Part shown: positions 1 to 8,226 of the stretch, piece after piece
Layout: every line of letters begins with the position of its first letter
Numbering within the stretch: the stretch's first letter is position 1
Assembly (NCBI GenBank): GCA_001412355.1
Contig: LKUD01000028.1
Span: 1 to 55,819 of the forward strand
DNA length: 55,819 nt
Origin: Methanoculleus sp. SDB
Lineage (GTDB): Archaea > Halobacteriota > Methanomicrobia > Methanomicrobiales > Methanomicrobiaceae
Direction of reading: 5' to 3'
Notes under the pieces: model-generated
What the model saw: the letters and a program-made list of their open reading frames with translations, nothing else
Told to the model about the DNA's origin: nothing
Databases searched by the model: none
Made by a program: the position numbers and the translations under genes

Positions 1-2
1 GG

Positions 3-584
3 TGGTATTCGGCGGTGTATGACGAAGACGATTTCGATCAGGTCATCATCAAGGTGCGGGATATCAACGACATCGACACGGTAAAGAATGCGGTCGAGAT
101 ACAGCTCAATAAACGCGATACGGTGGTGGACGTCTTCGACACCCGGATGATCCTCGAAACGATCATCACCACCTTCAACAGCATCTCCACCTTCACGACG
201 GCGATCGGCGGGATATCCCTCCTCGTTGCCGGGGTGAGCATCTTCAACGTCCAGATGATGTCGGTGACCGAACGGATCAAGGAGATCGGAATCATCCGGA
301 GCATCGGAACACGGCGGTACGAGGTGATGAGGATGTTTCTCTACGAGGCGTTCCTGCTCGGATTCGTGGGGTCCGCCATCGGTGGGGTGCTGAGTTTTGC
401 AGGAGGGTACCTTGCCCTGCTCGTTATGCTCGACGGGAATACAACGTTTCTGTTCGAACCCTCAAGCCTCATCTACATTCCGTACGGCATGCTGTTTGGT
501 ATCGGAACAAGCCTGCTGTCGGGCGTGTATCCGGCATGGAAGGCCGCAAACCTGAACCCGATTGAAGCGCTCCGGTATGAGTGA
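3..584 (+). CDS. ABC transporter permease, MacB/FtsX type (C-terminal part only)
   Basis: The reading frame is already open at the left edge, so the N-terminus lies outside the window. The visible ~193 residues are the C-terminal half of a MacB/LolC-type permease. They contain the end of the extracytoplasmic domain (acidic DEDDFDQV stretch), a first membrane helix near GGISLLVAGVSIFNV, the characteristic cytoplasmic motif TERIKEIGIIRSIGTRR, and two further helices, ending in a short tail (NPIEALRYE) typical of this family. These permeases work with a LolD-type ATPase and usually export peptides, lipoproteins or drugs. The ATPase should lie upstream and is not visible, so the substrate cannot be inferred. 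A methyltransferase follows after 15 bp and may share the transcript. Confidence 0.9.
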   Translation, partial: WYSAVYDEDDFDQVIIKVRDINDIDTVKNAVEIQLNKRDTVVDVFDTRMILETIITTFNSISTFTTAIGGISLLVAGVSIFNVQMMSVTERIKEIGIIRSIGTRRYEVMRMFLYEAFLLGFVGSAIGGVLSFAGGYLALLVMLDGNTTFLFEPSSLIYIPYGMLFGIGTSLLSGVYPAWKAANLNPIEALRYE

Positions 585-599
585 GGAGAGTATCCTGCC

Positions 600-1487
600 A
601 TGACATGCGATGACGAGGCGAAATTCATCGACTGGAACCGGATCTGGCAGATCCGAAAAGAGATGAGCCACCGGTCACGGAAGGGCATCGACGCGTCGCG
701 ACACTGGGAACGGCGGAAGCAGGCAGAACGGTATGCGCATGATGTCGACCGCGGATACCGGACCCGGATCGAAGAGACGCTGTCGCTGCTCCCGGCTGCT
801 CCCGGAGTCCGGGTGCTCGATATCGGAGCGGGTCCGGGAACACTCGCCATCCCGCTCGCCCTGAGGGGCGCGGAGGTGACAGCTGTCGAACCGGCGGAAG
901 GTATGGCCGCGATATTGCAGAAAAAAGCCCGGGAAGCCGGAATTTCATCTCTCGCTATCGTCCGGAAACGGTGGGAGGATGTCGATCCCGCGACAGACCT
1001 TGATCCGGATTATGATCTGGTGGTCGCATCGTTTTCCCTCTCCATGGACGACATCCGGGCGGCGGTTGAAAAGATGAATGCAGTTGCCTCGGGCGGGGTG
1101 TACCTGTTCTGGTTCGCGGACGAGCCACTCTGGGAACGGATGTACGGAGAACTCTGGGAACTGCTTCACGGCGAGCCCTTCTGTTCCGGCCCGAAATCGG
1201 ACTGCCTCATCAACGTGCTCTACCAGATGGGAATCCGGCCGCATGTGCTCATGGCACCGCTTGACAAGGAGTACCGGTTTTCGGATCCGGACGAGGCGAT
1301 GGCATTTTTCGCACCCCGGTTCGGCGTGAGAAATGCACGGCAGCAATCGATCCTTGCAGCGTATCTCGCGCAGGTCAACAAGGCCGAGAACGGAGGGTTT
1401 GCAGTTCGCGGTGCGACATTATACGCATCAATCTGGTGGGATAAAGTGCAGGCATGGCCGTCCCGGTTCTTTTCACGCGATCCATAG
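600..1487 (+). CDS. class I SAM-dependent methyltransferase
   Basis: The 295-residue protein has a Rossmann-type SAM-binding site: motif I VLDIGAGPGTLAIPLA around residues 72-87, an acidic residue ending strand 2 (VEPAEGM), and a motif near DPDYDLVVASFSLSM that serves as the post-I region. The fold class is clear, but the methyl acceptor is unknown. The N-terminal ~60 residues, rich in Arg/Lys/Trp, precede the SAM domain and could help choose the substrate. The ATG follows a purine-rich GAGGAGAG stretch and comes 15 bp after the permease stop. The gene ends 1 bp from the stop of the convergent small gene on the other strand. Confidence 0.85.
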   Translation: MTCDDEAKFIDWNRIWQIRKEMSHRSRKGIDASRHWERRKQAERYAHDVDRGYRTRIEETLSLLPAAPGVRVLDIGAGPGTLAIPLALRGAEVTAVEPAEGMAAILQKKAREAGISSLAIVRKRWEDVDPATDLDPDYDLVVASFSLSMDDIRAAVEKMNAVASGGVYLFWFADEPLWERMYGELWELLHGEPFCSGPKSDCLINVLYQMGIRPHVLMAPLDKEYRFSDPDEAMAFFAPRFGVRNARQQSILAAYLAQVNKAENGGFAVRGATLYASIWWDKVQAWPSRFFSRDP

Positions 1488-1488
1488 A

Positions 1489-1752
1489 CTACGGTCCGTC
1501 CCTGGAGAGCTTGCGCTCTTCCCTTTCCAGCACCCGCCGTACTGCCGGCGGCAGCGCGATATCGGGAATGCTCTCCCCCGGTATGGGTATAAGATGCGTT
1601 CCGTCCGGCTCCACAAGGCAGACAGCGACGGCGCGTGCGATATAGATGAGGAAACCGGGTGATGCCGACGAATGGCGGCGGATGATCGGGATAATGGTCT
1701 TCCCGGGGAGGCGCACCGGTCGTCCCGCGGACAGGAGCGGCTGTCCTGTCAT
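1489..1752 (-). CDS. small GerW-like protein, third gene of a GerW/DUF2953 operon
   Basis: This 87-residue reading frame starts at an ATG overlapping the stop of the DUF2953 gene (ATGA), which argues for translational coupling. It has no obvious domain by eye. Its middle (GKTIIPI..., then AVAVCLVEPDGTHLIPI) parallels the core of the GerW protein two genes upstream (DKTIIPI..., PVAIVIV). I infer a shortened and diverged GerW paralogue that has lost the glycine-rich segment. It has no signal peptide and only one weak hydrophobic stretch. Function unknown. A longer upstream start at 1776 is possible but would overlap DUF2953 further. Confidence 0.6.
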   Translation of the reverse strand: MTGQPLLSAGRPVRLPGKTIIPIIRRHSSASPGFLIYIARAVAVCLVEPDGTHLIPIPGESIPDIALPPAVRRVLEREERKLSRDGP

Positions 1753-2399
1753 GGCGCCGCTCCCGGCCGGTTCCACAGTATCGCGCGCACCTCGGGAAAA
1801 GCAAGCAGTTTTCCGGCGGCAACGAGCACGAGCAGCGGTCGTTCAATGCCGATCGCCACAGAAAGCCTGCCTTCGCAGACCGGGCGGGAGAAGTCAGGAT
1901 CCATGTGCAGTCTCACCTGTCCCAACGGGGAGAGTATCCCTTTCATGGTCCAGAAATATCCGAATACAAGTCCGGTGGTGCAGGCTTCCCCCGTCCCGAA
2001 CCTGACATCGCAGAGCAGGTCCCTGACAGAGAGAGACCGAAGGAGCACCATTGCCGGCTCTTTCAGGATGCGGAGCAGGAATAGCGCTTCGTCCGGTGAG
2101 GGCAGGCCTCCCCGTTCTCCGGGAGGCTGTTTTTCCCCGGGCAAAGCGGCTTCTTCTTTCCTTCCGCCGGTATCGATCCTCCGGTAGACGGGATGGCCGA
2201 AGAGAAGGAGCCTGAAAATGCCGGCCCCCTCCGTCCGGTACTCGGCGGCCAACGCCCCCCAGCGCACCGTTCCGGTAACCGTGGTCGTGCCGCACCTTTC
2301 CAGCGATCCGCTTATCTCGATACGGAGAAGATAGAGAGCGGTGATGACAGCCGCAATCGCGATGGCTGCTATTACGGCGACGGCAAAGAGGAGATTCAC
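1749..2399 (-). CDS. DUF2953 membrane-anchored protein
   Basis: The protein has 216 residues and starts at GTG. A single N-terminal membrane helix (residues ~2-27) is followed by the DUF2953 layout: an RIEISG-type strand, a WGALAAEYR motif, a variable charged linker with KEEAALPGEKQ, and a conserved C-terminal region with LFGHPVYRR and CDVRFGTGEACTTGLVFGYFW. Family function is unknown. In Bacillus the DUF2953 protein YtfI is encoded next to the GerW protein YtfJ, and the same pairing occurs here: the gerW-like gene lies 19 bp upstream on the same strand. I infer that the two act together, probably at the membrane. Confidence 0.85.
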   Translation of the reverse strand: MNLLFAVAVIAAIAIAAVITALYLLRIEISGSLERCGTTTVTGTVRWGALAAEYRTEGAGIFRLLLFGHPVYRRIDTGGRKEEAALPGEKQPPGERGGLPSPDEALFLLRILKEPAMVLLRSLSVRDLLCDVRFGTGEACTTGLVFGYFWTMKGILSPLGQVRLHMDPDFSRPVCEGRLSVAIGIERPLLVLVAAGKLLAFPEVRAILWNRPGAAP

Positions 2400-2418
2400 C
2401 CCTGGCTCCGGTTACTTT

Positions 2419-2853
2419 TCAGGCGGTATCGTCCCCGGATTCGGTCACGCCGGTGTCGGCAGCCTTTTCATCCTTTTTTTCGCCACGGCCGGCTACGGCT
2501 GTCTTCACCACGTCGGCCATCTGAGGGATGACAGCTTCTCCCAGCGTTCCGATAATCTCGGAGATGGGATTCGTCTTTTTCAGGGAAAGCACCTGCACTG
2601 ATTCAGGTCCTTTGACGTCCTTATGAACGATGACAATCGCCACGGGAGAGACGCTTCCGCCTGCTCCCGAACCGGCGCCTCCACCTAATTTTTCACCGCC
2701 GCTTCCTTCACCGGCACCGAATCCGAACCCGAACCCGGCGATGGGAATAATCGTTTTGTCACCCGCATCGATGGCGTCGCCAATGATCGCATTTGCATTG
2801 ACGAGTTTGTCCAGTTCACCCAGCATACTATTCAGCATTTCAGCGCCCTGCAT
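2419..2853 (-). CDS. GerW family (YtfJ-like) protein
   Basis: The 144-residue protein has the GerW/YtfJ arrangement: an N-terminal helix ([19 protein letters not shown]), the [19 protein letters not shown] motif, a glycine-rich stretch, [10 protein letters not shown], and a helical C-terminus with IPQMADVV. GerW was named for a spore germination role in Bacillus, but homologues are common in non-sporulating organisms including methanogens, so that label should not be read as function. It appears to head the operon: an AT-rich element resembling a TATA box (minus strand, near 2887-2898) lies about 40 bp upstream of its ATG. DUF2953 and a mini-GerW follow. Confidence 0.88.
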   Translation of the reverse strand: MQGAEMLNSMLGELDKLVNANAIIGDAIDAGDKTIIPIAGFGFGFGAGEGSGGEKLGGGAGSGAGGSVSPVAIVIVHKDVKGPESVQVLSLKKTNPISEIIGTLGEAVIPQMADVVKTAVAGRGEKKDEKAADTGVTESGDDTA

Positions 2854-2943
2854 TCCAGTTCACCGAGGAGATATTCCCGCCTCCCTTCATATAAGCCATT
2901 GCCCGGTACAGGAGCAATGGCACCGCCGGGTACTGGCTATCCG

Positions 2944-2995
2944 GTACAGCAATGTACATGTTAGCACCACAATGACTATATATATACAAAGTACA
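2944..2995 (+). promoter_or_regulatory. three GTACA repeats around the trpB2 promoter (possible TRP boxes)
   Basis: GTACA occurs at 2944-2948, 2954-2958 (within TGTACA) and 2991-2995, flanking the TATA element of trpB2. In Methanothermobacter the repressor TrpY binds TGTACA-type TRP boxes. The similarity is short and I see no trpY in the window, so this is a weak inference. Confidence 0.3.
2975..2987 (+). promoter_or_regulatory. TATA box of trpB2
   Basis: An alternating TA tract (CTATATATATAC) lies about 25 bp before the ATG at 3005. At the usual archaeal spacing, transcription would begin at or within a few bases of the start codon, so the mRNA is probably leaderless. This supports the start at 3005 over the longer frame open back to 2630. 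Confidence 0.65.
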
Positions 2996-3004
2996 GTGAC
3001 TGGT

Positions 3005-4363
3005 ATGCAGACCAAGATCCTCCTTGATGAGGGTGAGATACCGACCAAATGGTACAACATACAGGCGGATCTCCCCACTCCGCTTGACCCGGTGCTCCAT
3101 CCGGGCACGGGGCAGCCCATCACTCCCGATGATCTCCGTCCAATCTTTCCGATGGAATTGATCAGGCAGGAAGTGAGCACACAGCGCGCTATCGACATCC
3201 CCGCAGAAGTGCGGGACATTCTCAGCCTCTGGAGGCCCAGCCCCCTGTATCGGGCGTACCGGCTGGAGCGGTACCTGAAAACTCCGGCGAAGATCTACTA
3301 CAAGTGGGAAGGAGTGAGCCCTCCGGGCAGCCACAAGCCGAATACGGCGGTGGCGCAGGCGTACTACAATAAAAAAGAAGGAATCGAGCGGATCGCGACC
3401 GAAACCGGTGCCGGACAATGGGGATCGGCTCTCGCCTTTGCCACGCAGCTCTTCGACATAGACTGCACGGTGTATATGGTCAGGGCAAGTTATGACCAGA
3501 AGCCGTACCGGAAGATCATGATGCAGGTATACAATGCAGAATGCATGGCGAGCCCGAGCGACCGCACCGAAGCGGGGAAGAAAGTGCAGCGCGAGCACCC
3601 CGACACGCCGGGCAGTCTCGGCATTGCGATCTCCGAGGCCGTCGAAGATGCGGCAACGCACGCGAACACCAACTACGCGCTCGGGTCGGTACTCAATCAC
3701 GTATGCCTGCACCAGACGGTGATCGGGCTGGAGGCAAAGGAGCAGCTTGCACGTGCCGATACGTACCCTGACGTGGTGATCGGGTGCGTCGGCGGCGGCT
3801 CGAACTTCGCAGGGCTCTGTTTCCCGTTTGCCGGTGACATCCTGACAGGAAAAACCACCGGTACGGAAATTATCGCCGTTGAGCCCGCAGCCTGCCCGAC
3901 ACTGACGAAAGGGCTTTATGCCTATGATTTCGGAGATGTTGCGGGGCTGACGCCGCTTCTGAAGATGTTTACACTGGGCCATGACTTCATCCCGCCCGCC
4001 ATCCACGCCGGAGGGCTCCGGTATCACGGGGTCGCACCGCTCGTTGCGCGTCTGGTGCACGACGGCGTGATCAGCTCCCGGTCATATTACCAGAACGAAG
4101 TGTTCGATGCGGCGGTTGCGTTCGCGAGGTCGGAGGGAATCATCGTCGCGCCGGAGGCTGCCCACGCGGTCAAGGCGGTCATCGATGTCGCGCTTGAGTG
4201 CCGGAAAACGGGAGAGGAGAAGACGATTGTCTTTAACAACTCTGGCCACGGCCACTTTGACCTCTCCAGTTACGAATCGTACTTCGCAGGCGGCCTGGTC
4301 GATTACGAATATCCTGCAGAGCTGATTAAGGAGTCGCTTGCCAATCTGCCGAAGGTAGGATGA
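3005..4363 (+). CDS. trpB2: tryptophan synthase beta chain, TrpB2 type
   Basis: The 452-residue PLP enzyme would condense indole with serine to give tryptophan. It has the TrpB2 hallmarks: a long N-terminal extension, the PLP lysine in GSHKPNTA (about K111), ETGAGQWG, the phosphate-binding loop [11 protein letters not shown], and a C-terminal [11 protein letters not shown]. TrpB2 enzymes do not depend on a TrpA partner in the same way as TrpB1, and no trpA lies beside it. The frame is open upstream to 2630, but that extension is antisense to gerW and the TATA box sits inside it, so ATG 3005 is preferred. It is followed by an ATP-NAD kinase-like gene after ~100 bp. Confidence 0.95.
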   Translation: MQTKILLDEGEIPTKWYNIQADLPTPLDPVLHPGTGQPITPDDLRPIFPMELIRQEVSTQRAIDIPAEVRDILSLWRPSPLYRAYRLERYLKTPAKIYYKWEGVSPPGSHKPNTAVAQAYYNKKEGIERIATETGAGQWGSALAFATQLFDIDCTVYMVRASYDQKPYRKIMMQVYNAECMASPSDRTEAGKKVQREHPDTPGSLGIAISEAVEDAATHANTNYALGSVLNHVCLHQTVIGLEAKEQLARADTYPDVVIGCVGGGSNFAGLCFPFAGDILTGKTTGTEIIAVEPAACPTLTKGLYAYDFGDVAGLTPLLKMFTLGHDFIPPAIHAGGLRYHGVAPLVARLVHDGVISSRSYYQNEVFDAAVAFARSEGIIVAPEAAHAVKAVIDVALECRKTGEEKTIVFNNSGHGHFDLSSYESYFAGGLVDYEYPAELIKESLANLPKVG

Positions 4364-4465
4364 TCCCGGTTGAACGGACGGTGGAATCCCGATGACGAAC
4401 GGTCTCAGCGACATCGTATCCGGTTCAGGTGATCGTATCGAAGCGGATCGGGATGCGGGCAGGCC

Positions 4466-5563
4466 ATGATCACCATCGGCTTCATCGTCAACCCGATCGC
4501 CGGCATGGGCGGCCGTGTGGGGCTGAAGGGGACGGACGGTCAGGCGGGGAAGGCGCGGGAGCGTGGTGCTGTCCCCGTCGCCCCGGTACGGGCGGCAGAA
4601 TTCCTGAAAGGGATACGGAACGCTGATCTCTGCGTACTGGCATGTTCAGGCCCGATGGGTGGCGATGCCCTCGCAGAAGCGGGAATCAGCCACCAAATCG
4701 TCTATAGCCCGGCGGGGGAGACGACGTCGGCGGAGGACACCCGGCGTGCCTGCAGGGAGATGCTCGGCAGGGAAGTAGATCTGCTGGTATTCTGCGGTGG
4801 CGACGGCACGGCGCGGGATGTCCTCGATGCCGTGGGACGGCAGGTATCCGTTCTCGGCATTCCGGCAGGCGTCAAGATGTACTCCGCTGTCTTTGCCACG
4901 ACCCCCTCCAATGCGGCGGCGATCGTCCGGCAGGCAGGCGAGACCACGGTTGCCGACGCCGAGGTGGTGGATGTCGACGAGACGGCGTACCGGAATGGAA
5001 TTCTCAGTATCCGCCTGTACGGGTACGCGGTAGTGCCGGACCTGCCGGAAGCCCGGCAGGCATGTAAGTGGGTAGCCGAAAGCAGGACCGAAGCGGAATC
5101 TCAGGGTGCAATCGCGGCGTTTGTCCGCGGGATTATGCGTGACGACACCCTCTACCTGCTGGGAGCGGGTACGACAACGGCGGAGATTGCCCGGTCTCTT
5201 GGTCTGGAAAAGACGCTGCTTGGTGTGGATGCGATCTACCGGAAAACGATCGTGGGGAGGGATCTCGGTGAGCGGGAGATACTCCGCCTCCTTGATACGT
5301 ATCCTCGTGCAAAAATTGTGATCAGCCCTATCGGAGCGCAGGGGTTCGTCCTTGGCAGGGGCAACCAGCAGATCAGTGCGGAGGTGCTTTCCCGGGTAGG
5401 CACCGGCGGACTGATCGTCGTCGCGACTCCCCGGAAACTGGAGAGGACGCCGGTGCTCTGGATTGACGTCGGGGATCAGGCGATCGAGGACCGCTTCGGG
5501 GATTCCATCTCTGTTGTCTCCGGGTACCGCATGGCTGAGAGAAAGCCCCTCCGGCACGGATGA
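4466..5563 (+). CDS. ATP-NAD kinase family protein (COG3199 type)
   Basis: The 365-residue protein starts with the GFIVNPIAGMGGRVGLKGTD signature of the ATP-NAD/AcoX kinase group and has the kinase GGDGTARD motif (near VFCGGDGTARDVLDA) that binds the nucleotide and metal. Family members phosphorylate NAD or related substrates. The long C-terminal domain (LLGAGTTTAEIARSLGLEKTLLGVDA and PRAKIVISPIGAQGFVLGRGNQQIS) is typical of the COG3199 subgroup, whose true substrate is uncertain. The ATG follows a GGGCAGG purine run. The stop is 3 bp from the convergent HTH gene. Confidence 0.88.
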   Translation: MITIGFIVNPIAGMGGRVGLKGTDGQAGKARERGAVPVAPVRAAEFLKGIRNADLCVLACSGPMGGDALAEAGISHQIVYSPAGETTSAEDTRRACREMLGREVDLLVFCGGDGTARDVLDAVGRQVSVLGIPAGVKMYSAVFATTPSNAAAIVRQAGETTVADAEVVDVDETAYRNGILSIRLYGYAVVPDLPEARQACKWVAESRTEAESQGAIAAFVRGIMRDDTLYLLGAGTTTAEIARSLGLEKTLLGVDAIYRKTIVGRDLGEREILRLLDTYPRAKIVISPIGAQGFVLGRGNQQISAEVLSRVGTGGLIVVATPRKLERTPVLWIDVGDQAIEDRFGDSISVVSGYRMAERKPLRHG

Positions 5564-5566
5564 CCG

Positions 5567-6055
5567 TTATTCCAGGCGGTGAACGAGTGCATCAAAGGCA
5601 TCGAGAATGGTATCGGGTTTCGGCTTCATGATCACAACGGGGATATCCACGATCCGTTCGATGAGCGACGCAAGAATCGGGGCGCAGATGATACCGAGCG
5701 CTCCTTCTTTCTCGGCCCTGACAGCGGCGACAATGCATTCGTCCATGGTATAGGCGGTATACCCGCGGATTTTCACGGTTTTCCCGGTCGGCGTTACGTT
5801 CCGTGCGGTGACCTCGTCGAGCAGAAATTTTGCTGCGATTAGCGCGATAAAGTCCTGTTCTCTCGGGTCGAGAGCGTTCACGATGGCCCGCACCGTTGAG
5901 AAGCGCGGGTCCCGGGCACCCGATGTGATCTTGTAGATGGTTGCTGCGGGTATGCCTGCTCTCTCGGAGAGCTCCTTGATGCTCATATCACGCCGGTCCA
6001 GTTCTTCCTCAAGCACCTCCCTGAAGTCGGACCTGAAGATGCGTTGTGAAAACAT
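5567..6055 (-). CDS. HTH (XRE-type) transcriptional regulator with C-terminal sensor-like domain
   Basis: The 162-residue protein carries an XRE-type helix-turn-helix around residues 15-70 (MSIKELSERAGIPAATIYKITSGARDPRFSTVRAIVNAL). It then has an alpha/beta region of ~90 residues (GYTAYTMDECIVAAVRAEKEGALGIICAPILASLIERIVDIPVVIMKPK) that looks like a small-molecule or PrpR_N-like binding fold. It is probably a one-component regulator. It is transcribed away from the ADP-ribosylglycohydrolase gene, with an AT-rich shared region between them. Target and ligand are unknown. Confidence 0.8.
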   Translation of the reverse strand: MFSQRIFRSDFREVLEEELDRRDMSIKELSERAGIPAATIYKITSGARDPRFSTVRAIVNALDPREQDFIALIAAKFLLDEVTARNVTPTGKTVKIRGYTAYTMDECIVAAVRAEKEGALGIICAPILASLIERIVDIPVVIMKPKPDTILDAFDALVHRLE

Positions 6056-6070
6056 TATGAGATTATAGTC

Positions 6071-6085
6071 TAATATATTTTAAAA
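6071..6085 (-). promoter_or_regulatory. TATA box of the HTH regulator
   Basis: On the minus strand the tract TTTTAAAATATATTA lies 16-30 bp upstream of the ATG at 6055, giving a very short or absent leader. Next to it is an interrupted ATTA-TAGTC-TAAT dyad (about 6062-6074) lying between TATA box and start, a position suited to autorepression. The operator role is a guess. Confidence 0.5.
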
Positions 6086-6299
6086 ATTCATCCTTTCAGG
6101 TTATTTTTTTTGATAAAAGGAAGAGCGGCCCGGGGATCAGGGGTTCCCGGTTCCGGGATAGAGGGGAAATGGGTGAAGGATGAAAGCATTCCCGCTTCGA
6201 AACACGGCCGTGTCGGATTAGCGTCCGTTTTTCCGCATGGAACAGGCGGAGGCCGAATGCGGAAAACACATATCATTCGCGGTACGTAATAGTCATTCA

Positions 6300-7205
6300 A
6301 TGCTGAATGTGATGACGGCAACGCTCGTCGGAGCGGCGGTGGGTGATGCGCTCGGGATGCCGAACGAGACATCCCCTCCCTCGCTCCGGCATACCACCGG
6401 CTGCTTTACCCGTCCGTCGCGGTGGCATCCGAACGCGGATCTTCTTCCCGGGCAGTATACCGATGATACCCAGATCATGCTCATCATCGCAGAACTTCTT
6501 GCTGATGGCAGGTATTCGGAAACGGAATATGCAGACGAACTCTGCCGCATGTTTGCCGCGGGAAAACTCCGGTTTCCGGACGCCACCATTGCGGCGGCAT
6601 GTGAGCATATCACCGCCGGGAAGGGCGAAGCCGGAGGCATCTACTCCGCCACGGCGGGATGCGTCGCCACAGCCCTCCCCTTCGCTCTCATCTGCGAAAA
6701 TCCCATCACGCTTCGTGAACGTGTGGTCAGTGCCTGCGGTGTGACGCACAGCCATCCCGCCGCCCACGCCGCCGCAGTCGCATGTGCCTTCCTGATCTCA
6801 TCCGTCCAGAGGGGCATGAAAAATCCGCTTTCCATTGCGCGGAAGAATGCAGAGCTGGAAGATACGGTGCTGGGTAAACGGATAGGTACGGCACTCGACC
6901 TCGAGGCGGAAGGAATCAGCCTCGATGCGGCTCTCTCGGTACTCGGAAATGACGTCACGGTCTACCAGACACTGCCGCTGTCATTCTTCCTGATCGCACG
7001 GTACCGGAGCGTGGAGGAACTGCTGTCCGTTGCCGCACATGTCGGGGGGAACACCGATACGATCGGGTTCATCTGCGGGGCATATGCGGGAGCAGCCTAC
7101 GGCCTGTCATCGTTTCCTCCCGGCCTTGTCTCCGCCGTCGAAGGGAAGGGCCGGATGGAAATTCTTGCCAGACGGCTGCATGAACGGTATGCCAGAAAGG
7201 ATTAA
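6300..7205 (+). CDS. ADP-ribosylglycohydrolase (ARH/DraG) family protein
   Basis: The 301-residue protein matches the ARH fold: GAAVGDALGMPNE at the N-terminus, the metal-binding QYTDDTQI motif, a THSHPAA motif in the middle, and GGNTDTIG near the C-terminus. Family enzymes remove ADP-ribose from proteins or cleave related ADP-ribosyl compounds, using two Mg ions. The C-terminal metal motif is usually GGDTDT; here the first Asp is Asn, a variant that also occurs elsewhere in the superfamily. The ATG at 6300 starts right before the conserved core. An in-frame ATG at 6237 would add an unconserved 21 residues. argC follows after 24 bp and could be cotranscribed. Confidence 0.87.
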   Translation: MLNVMTATLVGAAVGDALGMPNETSPPSLRHTTGCFTRPSRWHPNADLLPGQYTDDTQIMLIIAELLADGRYSETEYADELCRMFAAGKLRFPDATIAAACEHITAGKGEAGGIYSATAGCVATALPFALICENPITLRERVVSACGVTHSHPAAHAAAVACAFLISSVQRGMKNPLSIARKNAELEDTVLGKRIGTALDLEAEGISLDAALSVLGNDVTVYQTLPLSFFLIARYRSVEELLSVAAHVGGNTDTIGFICGAYAGAAYGLSSFPPGLVSAVEGKGRMEILARRLHERYARKD

Positions 7206-7229
7206 CATTTTTTAACGGGATAGTACAGC

Positions 7230-8216
7230 ATGGATATTGCGATTATCGGCGCATCCGGGTATACCGGAGGGGAGTTGATTCGACTCCTCCTCTCCCACTC
7301 CCGGGCCTCGGTGGTGTGCGCAACGTCGAGGAAGCTTGCGGGGAAACCGGTGACGGCGGTGCATCCTCATCTCGGGGGTTTTACCGATCTCTCGTTTTCC
7401 AATCCGGCAGTGGACGCCATTGATGCAGATGCAGTGTTTCTTGCGGTGCCGCATACGGCTGCCATGCAGTATGCAGGCGAACTGGTGGAGCGGGGGATAA
7501 AAACGGTGGATCTCTCTGCTGATTACCGCCTCCCGAAAGAGGAGTACGAAACCATCTACGGGGTGCCCCATACCCGGTATTTCACCGCACCCTACGGCCT
7601 TCCCGAACTGCATCGTGACGAGATTACCGGGGCTTCCTTCATCGCCAATCCCGGGTGTTTCCCGACAGGCGCAACGCTTGCCGCCGCGCCGCTCGCATCC
7701 CGCGCCCGGACGATCATCTTCGATTCGAAGACGGGTGTCTCCGGAGCCGGTGTGAATCCGTCCGCAACCACCCATTACCCTAATGTCGGTGACAACTTCA
7801 CGGCGTACAAATGGACGACCCACCGCCACGTTGCCGAGATGCGAATGGAAATCTCACGTCTCGGTTCTGCGGCCGAATGCTATTTCACCCCCCATCTCGT
7901 GCCTGCCAACCGCGGCATTCTTACAACCGCCCATATTCTCCTCGACGAGCCGATCGGACAGGAGGAGGCTGAAGCGCTCTACCGGTCATGGTACGGGGAT
8001 GAATTCTTCGTGCGCCTTCAGAAGCCCTCTCTTGCGGCTGTCAGGGGGAGCAATTTCTGTGACGTGGCGCTGGAATGCGAGGGAAAGCGTGTCGTTGTTG
8101 TTTCGGCAATCGATAACCTTGTCAAGGGTGCAAGCGGACAGGCTATCCAGAATCTCAACCTGATGACAGGATGCCGGGAGACCGACGGTCTGACCGGTGT
8201 GCCGCTCGTCCCCTGA
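7230..8216 (+). CDS. argC: N-acetyl-gamma-glutamyl-phosphate reductase
   Basis: This enzyme reduces N-acetylglutamyl-5-phosphate to the semialdehyde with NADPH, the third step of arginine synthesis. The 328-residue protein has the N-terminal dinucleotide site [16 protein letters not shown], the catalytic cysteine in [10 protein letters not shown] (near residue 143), KTGVSGAG and the C-terminal [15 protein letters not shown] motif. It opens a compact operon, argC-CBS-argJ-argB, with overlaps between the later genes. The length is normal for the family. Confidence 0.97.
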   Translation: MDIAIIGASGYTGGELIRLLLSHSRASVVCATSRKLAGKPVTAVHPHLGGFTDLSFSNPAVDAIDADAVFLAVPHTAAMQYAGELVERGIKTVDLSADYRLPKEEYETIYGVPHTRYFTAPYGLPELHRDEITGASFIANPGCFPTGATLAAAPLASRARTIIFDSKTGVSGAGVNPSATTHYPNVGDNFTAYKWTTHRHVAEMRMEISRLGSAAECYFTPHLVPANRGILTTAHILLDEPIGQEEAEALYRSWYGDEFFVRLQKPSLAAVRGSNFCDVALECEGKRVVVVSAIDNLVKGASGQAIQNLNLMTGCRETDGLTGVPLVP

Positions 8217-8226
8217 GGTGGATATT

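Noticed and set aside
2630-3004. N-terminal extension of trpB2 by 125 residues
   Set aside because: It is antisense to gerW, is Pro/Ser-rich without domain, and the TATA box lies inside it; the start at 3005 fits the family.
2840-4060. 406-residue frame on the minus strand
   Set aside because: It is antisense to trpB2 and its His/Arg-rich composition is typical of shadow frames in GC-rich DNA.
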